Shown here piece after piece: positions 33,721 through 42,016 of a DNA stretch of 64,000 bases. This DNA comes from JAITWN01 sp964437335 (GTDB taxonomy: Bacteria > Pseudomonadota > Gammaproteobacteria > SZUA-140). Position 1 is the stretch's first letter. Each line of letters opens with the position of its first letter. The translations under genes were made by a program, and so were the position numbers. Location of the stretch: the NCBI GenBank assembly GCA_964437335.1, contig CAYTGL010000003.1:62001-126000 (forward strand), read 5' to 3'. The notes beneath the pieces were generated by a model that had not been told where the DNA came from, ran no database searches, and saw only the letters and a program-made list of their open reading frames with translations.

Positions 33721-34698
33721 ATGCGGACTTTTCTGACCACGACAGTGTTGCTGATGTATTGCCTCGCAGTTTCCGCGAGCGGGCAGCCCCGCGACCACGA
33801 CCCCGCAGGACAGAACGGATCCCGAATATTCGCGACAGTCGGCGGCGTCGTCGTCCCGACCGAGGAATTCGAGGCAAATTTCCATGCGGGCGTACGCCAG
33901 CGGTTCTACCATGGGAGCGTGCCGAAGGAGCAACTGACGGCGTTCCGCCGTGAGGTGGCTGACGAGATCATCGACCGAATTCTGTTGTTGCAGGAGGGAG
34001 AGCGTCGGGGCATCAAACCCGACTTGGAATGGGTCGACGGGGAACTCAAGGCGTGGGCCGGACGGATCGCGGCGAGTCCGGACCCCGGCAATTCCCGGAA
34101 GGTCGTCCGTGAGCAGTTGCTGGGGGACAGCGTGATCATGCAGCTCAAGGCACGGGTCGAGGCCATTCCGGAACCCGGCGAGGCGCAGATTCGCGCCTGG
34201 TATCGGGAGAATCCCGACAAATTCACGACGCCTGAACGGTTGAGGGTATCGCTGATCCTGCTGAAGGTCGAACCGTGGTCGAGCGGTGATGTCTGGGAGG
34301 CCGCCTACAATGAGGCGCAGCGTATCATCGAGCGAGTGCGCGCCGGTGAAGATTTCGCCGCGTTGGCCAGCCTGCACTCCGCGGACGGCTCGGCGGCGCA
34401 GGGCGGCGACCTTGGTTACCTGCATCAGGGGATGCTGGCGCCGGAGGCGCAACAGGTCGTCGATGCGCTGGTTCCTGGCGAGGTCTCGGAGACGGTCCAG
34501 CTGTTGCAGGGCTTTGCGATATTCCGTCTCGAGGAGCGGGTCGCGCCAAAACTGAACGATTACGAGCAGGTGGCCGAGCGGGCGCGCGACCTCCTGCACC
34601 GCGAATTGCAGGAGCAGGCGCGCAAGCGGCTGCTCGACGAATTGCGCGCTGGGACAACAATAGAAATAAACCAGGCGGTGCTGGCGACGGACGGCTAG
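33721..34698 (+). CDS. Parvulin-type peptidyl-prolyl isomerase (SurA/PrsA-like)
   Basis: 325 aa from the ATG at 33721, which gives a good signal peptide; a GTG at 33697 is possible. The N-terminal helical chaperone region (VGGVVVPTEEFEANF...) is followed by a rotamase domain (about 175-275) with VSLILLKVEPW, AGEDFAALASLHSADGSAAQGGDLGYL and the GQ-like FAIFRLEE. It is likely to assist folding of the barrel or the heme proteins encoded beside it. PPIases accompany multiheme cytochrome clusters in other bacteria. Confidence 0.88.
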   Translation: MRTFLTTTVLLMYCLAVSASGQPRDHDPAGQNGSRIFATVGGVVVPTEEFEANFHAGVRQRFYHGSVPKEQLTAFRREVADEIIDRILLLQEGERRGIKPDLEWVDGELKAWAGRIAASPDPGNSRKVVREQLLGDSVIMQLKARVEAIPEPGEAQIRAWYRENPDKFTTPERLRVSLILLKVEPWSSGDVWEAAYNEAQRIIERVRAGEDFAALASLHSADGSAAQGGDLGYLHQGMLAPEAQQVVDALVPGEVSETVQLLQGFAIFRLEERVAPKLNDYEQVAERARDLLHRELQEQARKRLLDELRAGTTIEINQAVLATDG

Positions 34699-34829
34699 CG
34701 GGCTGTCGGGCTTCCTCCCGTCATCGGTGAGGGGCCGTGAAATTGCAGCCTGCCGGCGTCCGGGATTCGTGCACCGGAAATAATAACGACACAATGGTGC
34801 GGGGCGTATGAAGCGGGGCAAGTGCACTC

Positions 34830-36575
34830 ATGCTGGTCGGGAAACCTGATCTCAGTCGCCTGATTCCGGGGCTGTTCGCGGCCCTGTGGGTTGCCCAGCC
34901 GGCGGCGATGGAACGCGTCGACGTGTCGGGGAGTGTCGGCTATAACTATCGCGCGATCGTTGGCAGCTCGAGCAGTGACGCCAGCAGCAACCAGTTGCAG
35001 GCGGCAATCGGCGCACAGACCTACCTCTGGGAGCCCTGGTTTGCGACGCTGGGCGTCGGTGCCCGGCTGACGCAGGACAACACCCGCTACGAGGGCCCCG
35101 GGTCCACGACCAACACCACGGTGCTGACCGGCGATCTCGATCTCAATGTGCTGACGCAGAGCCGTACCCCATTCTCGCTGTCGTACCGCACGAGCGACAG
35201 CCGTGTCGATACCGTGTCGCTGCCGAGTACCCTGACGACGCTCGGCGGACGGGAGTTCACGACCCGCCGTCTCACGCTGCGCCAGGCCCTTTTCAATAAC
35301 CAGGGCGACCGTTTTCAAGCGCGCTACGACCGCAACACCTGGGAATCTCTCGGCGGAGAGGACTACCTCGACCAGTTGATCGGCGCCGAGATGAACGTAC
35401 GCCGTCCACGCTATACGCTGATCGGCAAGACCAGCTACCAGGAGATCGAGCGTAACGTGCAGGATCTGCAGACTGACATCGTCGTCATCAATGTCGATCA
35501 TTACTACCATCCGCACCGGGCGTTTCGCGTCGACACCATGGCCAGCTATTACGATTCCGAGACTCAGGTGACGCCGGCGCTGGCCAGCACAAACCTGGGT
35601 GACAGTACGCTGGACCTGACCCAGGCCTCGAGCTTTCTGTTCTGGCGCCCGCTGGACCGGCCGCTGTCGTTGAGCGCGGGTGTCCGGGTCTTCGGCCTCA
35701 ATGCCGAGAACGCCGGCAATCAACTCGAGCAGACCAGCGTCACCGCGATGAGCGGTCTGTTCTACCAACTGACGAAGAATCTGCGCCTCGACGCCAATGT
35801 CGAGGGCACGGCTATCGACAATGGCGAGCAAACACAGTCCTCGCGGCAGCGGGGCGGCGCGCTGTATCAATCCGATCTCCATGAGATCTTTGCGAAAATG
35901 ACCTGGAACTGGTACACCTCGGCGTCGGTACAGCACCAGGATCTGGAGGAGCAGAGCATCTTTAACACAACGCTGCGCCTCGGTCATGACGCACAGCGCC
36001 TGTGGCTGACCCAGGGGCGCGGCACAATCCGGCTCAGCCTGAGCCAGTCGGTCAGCGGGAACCAGCAGTCCGGAGACGCCGACCTCGCGACTCAGCATTT
36101 CGATAACTCCGGCAGCTTCTCGTGGGATCGCAGCAGCGAGGACGCGACGACGATGTTCCAGGTCACGCTGTCTGATTCCCGCGGCTACGGCGATGTGGAG
36201 GGCAGTCAGCAGTTCGCCAACGTCCAGTTCCTGCGGACCCAGACGCTCAGCGTGCGCAGCCAGTTATCCGGCAATCTGACCGTCCAGTATGTTCACCGGG
36301 ACTTCATTGGAAACCGTGATGATGATACAGTAGCGGCTACCGGACAGGTGAATTACCAGCACAGGGACCTGTTCAATATCGCCCAGTTGCGATTCTACTC
36401 GGACCTGCGCATATCGCGCGCAGCGCTCGATCAGGGCATCGACCGCGCCGAGTGGGAGAACAGGCTGAGTTATGCGATCGGATTGCTGGACACCAGCGCG
36501 AGCTGGCGTTACATCAATCTGGATAATAAAGAAAAATACAGCCTTGTGTATTTCCAGGTAACCCGGCGTTTCTGA
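34830..36575 (+). CDS. Outer-membrane beta-barrel, candidate porin of a porin-cytochrome conduit
   Basis: 581 aa. A signal peptide (cut near QPAAMERV) is followed by about 550 residues of alternating amphipathic strands with Asp/Ser/Thr-rich loops, ending ...VYFQVTRRF with the C-terminal Phe of outer-membrane barrels. No heme motif or Cys pair is present. Its size and its position between cytochrome genes suggest the role of MtrB/PioB/ExtB-type barrels, which hold a cytochrome across the outer membrane. I cannot confirm family membership by eye. Confidence 0.72.
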   Translation: MLVGKPDLSRLIPGLFAALWVAQPAAMERVDVSGSVGYNYRAIVGSSSSDASSNQLQAAIGAQTYLWEPWFATLGVGARLTQDNTRYEGPGSTTNTTVLTGDLDLNVLTQSRTPFSLSYRTSDSRVDTVSLPSTLTTLGGREFTTRRLTLRQALFNNQGDRFQARYDRNTWESLGGEDYLDQLIGAEMNVRRPRYTLIGKTSYQEIERNVQDLQTDIVVINVDHYYHPHRAFRVDTMASYYDSETQVTPALASTNLGDSTLDLTQASSFLFWRPLDRPLSLSAGVRVFGLNAENAGNQLEQTSVTAMSGLFYQLTKNLRLDANVEGTAIDNGEQTQSSRQRGGALYQSDLHEIFAKMTWNWYTSASVQHQDLEEQSIFNTTLRLGHDAQRLWLTQGRGTIRLSLSQSVSGNQQSGDADLATQHFDNSGSFSWDRSSEDATTMFQVTLSDSRGYGDVEGSQQFANVQFLRTQTLSVRSQLSGNLTVQYVHRDFIGNRDDDTVAATGQVNYQHRDLFNIAQLRFYSDLRISRAALDQGIDRAEWENRLSYAIGLLDTSASWRYINLDNKEKYSLVYFQVTRRF

Positions 36576-36643
36576 CCGCCAGCGGCCGGGGGGCCGCCAA
36601 AGACTACAATAATTATCTGCATATCCATGAGGAGAGGTTAGTC

Positions 36644-37102
36644 ATGTCACCAAATATCGCGCGGAATCCTGTCCGCTTTTCGCTGATAGCGGGACTCCTG
36701 GTCGGCCTGTGGATGTGGGCCGCGGCTCCTGGCCCGGCGCATGCCGAATACGGCGACGTTGTCATCAACAACTTTGCCGATGCCGCCAATATGCGTCCGG
36801 TAGTGTTCCCGCACTGGTTCCACCGGGTACGCTTCCGCTGCAAGGTCTGCCATGCCGACCTCGGCTTCGAATTCAAGGCCGGCGGCAACAAGATCACGAT
36901 GGCGAAGATCATCGACGGCCAGTTTTGCGGCGCGTGCCACAATGGCGAGATCGCCTGGTCGGTCGAAAACTGCGCGATGTGTCATTCCGGCATTCCCGGC
37001 ACGCCGACCCACATTCACGGCAGCACCATTCAGCGTCTGGTCGCGCCGGCGCACAGGCCGCTGGATCCCGCAGCGACCGCCGGCCAGCCGCCCCGGCAAT
37101 GA
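36644..37102 (+). CDS. Triheme c7-type periplasmic cytochrome (first of three)
   Basis: 152 aa, with a signal peptide (cut after PAHA) and three CXXCH motifs at residues 66, 95 and 110. FPHWFHRVRF ahead of the first heme supplies axial His residues, the c7/c3 pattern. ITMAKIIDGQFCGACH separates hemes 1 and 2 and is repeated in the two related genes downstream. It is probably a soluble periplasmic electron carrier. The ribosome-binding site is GAGGAGAGG. Confidence 0.88.
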   Translation: MSPNIARNPVRFSLIAGLLVGLWMWAAAPGPAHAEYGDVVINNFADAANMRPVVFPHWFHRVRFRCKVCHADLGFEFKAGGNKITMAKIIDGQFCGACHNGEIAWSVENCAMCHSGIPGTPTHIHGSTIQRLVAPAHRPLDPAATAGQPPRQ

Positions 37103-37122
37103 ACGGTGAGGGGAAGCAGATC

Positions 37123-37788
37123 ATGAAAACATTCAAGCGCAACGGTTTTATCGTGGGTGTGTCCGCGGTCGCACTGGTCATCGCGTTTACGTGGCAGGGA
37201 CAGGCCGCGGTCGCTGATGCAGGCGCCCCGCTGATGATGGCCGAAGTCGGTGCGGCGAATACCTTCAACCGCAATCTGAAGAAGTATGAAGTGAACGAGA
37301 AGCCAGCGGATTCAGGCATCCACGATCCCTCCAATGAGGCGACGCATCGCCTCCAGCCGCCGAAAGAGGCCTACCAGGGTCTGCCGACCACCAAATTCGG
37401 CAACCATGTCGACTGGGTCAAGGCGATCGACGAGAAGTTGCTGCGCCCGCGCTGGGATCGCGTCAACTCCGAAGATGAGCCCTTCGTCATGGATCTCGAT
37501 ATCCATCGCCCGGTCAGGGCATCGGTCCCGGATGTCATCTTTCCGCACCGCCAGCACACCGAGTGGCTTTTCTGCTCTAATTGTCATCCGCGGATCTTCA
37601 CGCCGCAGCGGCTCTCGAACCAGATCAGCATGTCCGCGATCCTGCTCGGAGAGAAGTGCGGAGTCTGTCATGGCAAGGTGGCATTCCCGATCAATATCAA
37701 TACATGCACGAAGTGTCACTCGAAGCCGAAACCGGCAGACTGGACGCCGCCACTCAGCGAGGCGACAGTGAACAATCCATGGAGATAA
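37123..37788 (+). CDS. Triheme c7-type cytochrome (second of three)
   Basis: 221 aa from the ATG at 37123 (GAGGGGAAG upstream; an ATG at 37099 overlapping the previous stop is possible). An N-terminal hydrophobic signal or anchor and a linker of about 110 residues precede the heme domain, with CXXCH at residues 151, 179 and 195. FPHRQHTEWLFCSNCH and ISMSAILLGEKCGVCHGKVAFP are almost repeated in the third paralogue at 39386, as is the GIHDPSNEA..LQ linker motif. Confidence 0.88.
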   Translation: MKTFKRNGFIVGVSAVALVIAFTWQGQAAVADAGAPLMMAEVGAANTFNRNLKKYEVNEKPADSGIHDPSNEATHRLQPPKEAYQGLPTTKFGNHVDWVKAIDEKLLRPRWDRVNSEDEPFVMDLDIHRPVRASVPDVIFPHRQHTEWLFCSNCHPRIFTPQRLSNQISMSAILLGEKCGVCHGKVAFPININTCTKCHSKPKPADWTPPLSEATVNNPWR

Positions 37789-37839
37789 GGCTGCTCGCGG
37801 GTGATTGCCCTGGCGGGCGCGGGTAGCGCGAGGGCAGCA

Positions 37840-39378
37840 ATGCCATATCGTTTCGGCGCCTGGCTGTTGTCAGCAGGTCTGGCGGTTGTGCTGTCGGCCT
37901 GCGCGACTATAGGAGAGGATGTGTCACAGACCGCACGCGTCGTCGAGGTCGAAGCTATCGTCGATGAGGCGCCGGAGTCCCACCCGGGGTCCCGCCAGGA
38001 CGAGATCTTCCATGCGCGCGTGAGCGTCGCCATGATCCCGCTGCAGCAGATGTCTCCTGAATCACCGCCTGATACTGACGTACTCGCGGCTGCCGCGGTA
38101 ACCGGCGGGGGACGGCCTGCCGCGCTGGCCGTCATCTCATCGTCACCGTTCGAATTCAATGTCTCGGATGCGGAAAAGGACCGGGCCCATCCCTTCTTCG
38201 GCGTTGGCCATACCCGGGGCTTTGTCGTAAATGGCGAGCAGGGCAAGGCGCTGGTCGTCGTTCGTGGCAAGACCTATGCGTTCAACGTGGCTACCGGAAT
38301 CCAGCACGATTTCTATCTGTCCCTCAGCGAGGTGGGTTGGGGCGCGGCTGCCTGGACCAGCGGTGTCAGCGGTCAGTTCATCTACCAGGGACAAGTAACG
38401 TTCATGCCGCAGGCCGACGCGCCGGATCTGCTGTATTACCAGTGCCGCAATCACCGGAACATGGGCGGCGCGATCCATGTCGTCGATGCAGCCGACGAGG
38501 AACGGGTGCGCGCCGAGCTTGCGGCCGCGCGCATCAAGGCGGCGCCGGTCATCACCGAATCTCCTGCGCCTGCCGTTGCCAAGGCCGCCGTTACAGAGGC
38601 CGAAGTCAGGCAGAAGATCGATTTCGCCGAAATGTTCGTCAACACATCCGCTGCCGCCGACCGGATCCGGGAGAGTGGTATCGAGGCCGCGCTCGACCTG
38701 CACCGCGCGGCACGCCAAAACTACCTGGATGCCCGGGTTGCCGCCGACCGCGGCGATCTCGACGTCGCGTTGCTGCTTGCCGATGAGTCGATGCGCATAA
38801 TGAGCGAGGCTTCACTGTATGTCCCGCGGGATATCGAGGGGGAGGCCCAGCGGGCACAGTTCGAGACATTCTATGAAGGCGCCCGGACCTTCCGCGATTC
38901 GTATAACAGCAACGTCGAGCATATGCTCAAGCGCGATCGCAGCAAGGTCCGGCAGGTCGACCTGAAGCAGATCGATCAGGCAATGGCGCGCGCCCGGTCA
39001 CTTGCCGGGGACGGGCAATTTGCCGATGCGATCGCGCTATTGACCGACGTGCAGAACACGCTGACGCGCGCATTGACCGAAATGCTGGCCGATGAAACCA
39101 TTACCTACGATCTGGTCTTCGAGACGCCGCGCGAGGAATATGAGTACGAGCTGTCCCGTTATGAAAGCTTTGAACGATTGGTGCCGATCGCGATCGAACA
39201 GAAACAGCCGACGGAGCAGTCGAAAGAACTGATGATGCGTTCCGTCGACCGGGCGAAGGAAATCCGGGGGCTCGTCGATGCGGAAGTTGCGCGCGGCAAT
39301 TATCAAGAGGCGATCCTGATGTTGCAGGGTGCGACCAGCCATATTCAGCGCGCGCTGCAGATCGTCGGCGTGAGGTGA
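37840..39378 (+). CDS. Cupredoxin-domain lipoprotein with long helical C-terminal region
   Basis: 512 aa from the ATG at 37840 (GAGGGCAGCA upstream); a GTG at 37801 is less likely. Lipobox LSAC puts the lipidated Cys at residue 21. Residues about 115-216 look like a type 1 copper (cupredoxin) domain: ...GKTYAFNV..., His156, then CRNHRNM giving Cys202, His205 and Met208 in a CX2HX2M loop. The remaining 290 residues are mostly charged helix with TPR-like or coiled-coil character. I do not know this architecture. Lying between two triheme cytochromes, it may carry electrons or act as a scaffold. Confidence 0.72.
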   Translation: MPYRFGAWLLSAGLAVVLSACATIGEDVSQTARVVEVEAIVDEAPESHPGSRQDEIFHARVSVAMIPLQQMSPESPPDTDVLAAAAVTGGGRPAALAVISSSPFEFNVSDAEKDRAHPFFGVGHTRGFVVNGEQGKALVVVRGKTYAFNVATGIQHDFYLSLSEVGWGAAAWTSGVSGQFIYQGQVTFMPQADAPDLLYYQCRNHRNMGGAIHVVDAADEERVRAELAAARIKAAPVITESPAPAVAKAAVTEAEVRQKIDFAEMFVNTSAAADRIRESGIEAALDLHRAARQNYLDARVAADRGDLDVALLLADESMRIMSEASLYVPRDIEGEAQRAQFETFYEGARTFRDSYNSNVEHMLKRDRSKVRQVDLKQIDQAMARARSLAGDGQFADAIALLTDVQNTLTRALTEMLADETITYDLVFETPREEYEYELSRYESFERLVPIAIEQKQPTEQSKELMMRSVDRAKEIRGLVDAEVARGNYQEAILMLQGATSHIQRALQIVGVR

Positions 39379-39385
39379 TCGAACG

Positions 39386-39991
39386 ATGATGACTGCGAAA
39401 TCCGCAAAGGGTCACCCGGTGAATGTCTGGGGCATTGCCTTGCTGGTGCTGGTCTGCCTGTTATTCGGCATGACCGCCGTCAAGGCCCAGCAGGCGCCCG
39501 GATGGCAGCGTGCCGGCGTACATTTCCAGCTGAATGGCGACATTGCCCCGGTTGCGCAGGACGGCATCCACGATCCCAACGGGGAAGCAGTCGGGCGCTT
39601 ACAGGATCCCTACGATTCGATGGCGAAATTCCCGCGCGATTCCGCGGGCATCATCGACTGGGTCAGGACCCTGAGCCGCGACCTGATCGATCCGCGCCAG
39701 AGCCGGGACGGCTCCCTGCAGATGTTCACCGTCGACTTCGACATCCTCTTCCAGAATACCCAGTCCATGCCCTGGGTCAGGTTCCCGCATCTCCAGCACA
39801 CCGAATGGCTGACCTGCGCTAACTGTCATCCCGTGCCATTCATTCCGAAGAAAGGCGCCAATCCGATCAGAATGTCGGCGATCATTCAGGGAGAGTTTTG
39901 CGGACTGTGTCATGGCCGCGTCGCTTTCCCCCCCACAATGAACTGCGGCAGATGCCACTCCGTCTCTCCAGAAGTCACCTCGCTGCGCTGA
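39386..39991 (+). CDS. Triheme c7-type cytochrome (third of three)
   Basis: 201 aa with an N-terminal hydrophobic signal or anchor (residues 13-34) and CXXCH at residues 144, 172 and 187. It is closely related to the gene at 37123: both have GIHDP..EA..LQ, a DWV segment, FPH.QHTEWL and MSAI..GE.CG.CHG.VAFP. Duplication within the cluster is the simplest explanation. Its last 40 bases overlap the start of the following NHL gene. Confidence 0.88.
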   Translation: MMTAKSAKGHPVNVWGIALLVLVCLLFGMTAVKAQQAPGWQRAGVHFQLNGDIAPVAQDGIHDPNGEAVGRLQDPYDSMAKFPRDSAGIIDWVRTLSRDLIDPRQSRDGSLQMFTVDFDILFQNTQSMPWVRFPHLQHTEWLTCANCHPVPFIPKKGANPIRMSAIIQGEFCGLCHGRVAFPPTMNCGRCHSVSPEVTSLR

Positions 39992-40941
39992 GTCTCGCCT
40001 GCGCCGCGCTGCTGCTGCAGGCCTGCGCGGTCACGGACGAAAGCGACGCCCGCGCCACCGCCGCGCCCGATGCGCCGGGACCCTTGTGGCAGATCATCGA
40101 TGGCGGGCTGACCGGCGGCAACGTCGTGACCGGCCCCAATCAGGTCAACTTTCTGCAACCGGTCGCGGTTGCCGCGCGTGGCCATCTGGTCTATATCCTC
40201 GACGTCGGTCATCATCAGATGTTCCGCTACGACGCGAGACTCGACCGCCTCGAGCGGGCGATGGACCTGGATGGCGTCGTCAGCGGCAATGACGCCGACC
40301 TGTACCTCGCCCGCGACCTGTCCGTGTTCATTGCCGATACCGATGGCGCGCGGGTGCTGCACTACGACCTCAATGGACGCTTGGTCAAGGTCATAGCGGA
40401 CAAATTCAATATCACCCGACCGGTCTCGGTCCGGGTCAACGATACGACGGGCTACATCTTCATCGCCGACGGCAACAACGACGGGGTGCTGGTTTACAAT
40501 CCCGCGGGTCTTCTGACAGGCGCCTTCGGCGGCCGCGGCCGCGGCGAGGGCAAGTTCACAAGCATCACTGCGCTGGCGCAGGGACCAAAGGGATATTACA
40601 TCGGCGCCCGCTTGGGTGAGCATCGGGTGCAGGTCATGGATTTTGATGGCAGTTATCTCGAGTCCCTGCAGCGCGACACCGTGACTTTCCCGACGGCGAT
40701 TGCCGTCGCCGCCAACGGCCTTGCATTCGTCGCCGATTACATGGCCGATGACATCAAGGTGTTCGATGGCGATGCGCTCGTCGACGTGATCGGAGGGCAT
40801 GGCAAGGCGCCCGGCCGATTCAGCAGGATCACCAGCCTGTGGATCGACGAAGGATTTCTCTATGTGGCTGACAGCTTGAACCGGCGGATACAGGTGCTGT
40901 CGCTCGCTTCCTGGGAGTTGTCACCGCCGAAGGAACCCTGA
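39952..40941 (+). CDS. NHL-repeat beta-propeller lipoprotein (first of two)
   Basis: 329 aa from the ATG at 39952; the open frame goes back to 39898. Lipobox LQAC sits after a Leu/Ala-rich signal. The body contains repeated NHL-type blades (VYILDVGHHQMFRYD, IFIADGNNDGVLVYN, AFVADYMADDIKVFD, LYVADSLNRRIQVLS), consistent with a six-bladed propeller. NHL proteins often accompany multiheme cytochromes and may organise them. The 40-bp overlap with the cytochrome gene suggests translational coupling. Confidence 0.85.
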   Translation: MPLRLSRSHLAALSLACAALLLQACAVTDESDARATAAPDAPGPLWQIIDGGLTGGNVVTGPNQVNFLQPVAVAARGHLVYILDVGHHQMFRYDARLDRLERAMDLDGVVSGNDADLYLARDLSVFIADTDGARVLHYDLNGRLVKVIADKFNITRPVSVRVNDTTGYIFIADGNNDGVLVYNPAGLLTGAFGGRGRGEGKFTSITALAQGPKGYYIGARLGEHRVQVMDFDGSYLESLQRDTVTFPTAIAVAANGLAFVADYMADDIKVFDGDALVDVIGGHGKAPGRFSRITSLWIDEGFLYVADSLNRRIQVLSLASWELSPPKEP

Positions 40942-40945
40942 CGAG

Positions 40946-42016
40946 ATGTTCGCAGCCTTTTTTACCAGCACAGGAAGGGTCGCTGTCGTGCTGGCGACGG
41001 CATTGCTGGCGGCTTGCGCCACCGGACCAGGTGTCCTTGAGTATGAATTCGAGTCTCAGGCCGACCAATATGTCTGGCCATCTCCGCCGGATCCCCCGCG
41101 CTACCGCCTGATTGGACAACTGACCGGCGAGCGGAATTTCCCGCGGGCGAACCAGGGCAATATCGGCAGCCGCCTGTTGACCTGGGTGGCTGGTATCGTC
41201 AGCGGCGATAAGATTCCGGATGTGCTGCAACGGCCGCAGAGCGGCTTCGTCGATGATGAAGGGCGAATCTATATCACCGACGTCAGCCGCGCGGCGGTCT
41301 ACGTGTTCGACGAGGCGGCCGGCAAGCTGCATATCTGGCAGTTGGCTGGCCGCTTGACGCGCTTTCAGACCCCGGTCAGCATCAGCCCGGGTGCGAACGG
41401 CGAGGTGCTGGTCGTCGATGCCGATCTCAAACGGGTGGTGCGGCTCAATGCCGACGGCGAGCCGATCGGAAACCTCGGTGAGGGCCAGTTCGAGCGCCCG
41501 GTCGGCATCGCACGCGACGCACAGCGCGGACGCATCTACATCGCCGATGCACAGGCGCATGACATAAAGATATTCAGTGACGACGGCGAACTGCTCGGCT
41601 CCTTCGGCCATCGCGGCGAACGGCCGGGGGAATTCAATTCACCGACCTACCTGACCTTTGCGCGGGACCAGTTGTTCGTCACCGATACGCTGAATTCGCG
41701 CGTGCAGGTTTTCGATGCCAATGGGAATTTTATCCGTGAATTCGGCCGTCGCGGCCTCTTTGTCGGTGATCTGCCGCGGCCGAAAGGCATTGCGGTCGAC
41801 GGTCACGGCATCGTGTATGTGGTGGAATCCTATTACGACCATCTGTTAGTATTCACGGAACAGGGGGAATTGCTGTTACCGATCGGGGGTACCGGCAGCG
41901 GAATAGGCCAGTTCTATCTCCCGGCGGGGGTCTGGACCGATCACCGCAACCGGATCTATGTCGCCGACGCATTCAACGGTCGCATCATGATTTTTCAATT
42001 TCTGGGTGAGGCATGA
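40946..42016 (+). CDS. NHL-repeat beta-propeller lipoprotein (second of two)
   Basis: 356 aa; signal with lipobox LAAC (Cys near residue 24). Blades are clearly visible: IYITDVSRAAVYVFD, VLVVDADLKRVVRLN, IYIADAQAHDIKIFS, LFVTDTLNSRVQVFD, VYVVESYYDHLLVF and IYVADAFNGRIMIFQ, giving six. It lies four bases after the first NHL gene and overlaps the 11-heme cytochrome start by four bases, so the three are coupled. Confidence 0.88.
   Translation: MFAAFFTSTGRVAVVLATALLAACATGPGVLEYEFESQADQYVWPSPPDPPRYRLIGQLTGERNFPRANQGNIGSRLLTWVAGIVSGDKIPDVLQRPQSGFVDDEGRIYITDVSRAAVYVFDEAAGKLHIWQLAGRLTRFQTPVSISPGANGEVLVVDADLKRVVRLNADGEPIGNLGEGQFERPVGIARDAQRGRIYIADAQAHDIKIFSDDGELLGSFGHRGERPGEFNSPTYLTFARDQLFVTDTLNSRVQVFDANGNFIREFGRRGLFVGDLPRPKGIAVDGHGIVYVVESYYDHLLVFTEQGELLLPIGGTGSGIGQFYLPAGVWTDHRNRIYVADAFNGRIMIFQFLGEA

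Noticed and set aside
32725..34827. 700-codon open frame on the minus strand opposite the tetraheme and PPIase genes
   Set aside because: It covers two well-supported plus-strand genes and the gap between them, and its translation is low-complexity Arg/Asp-rich.
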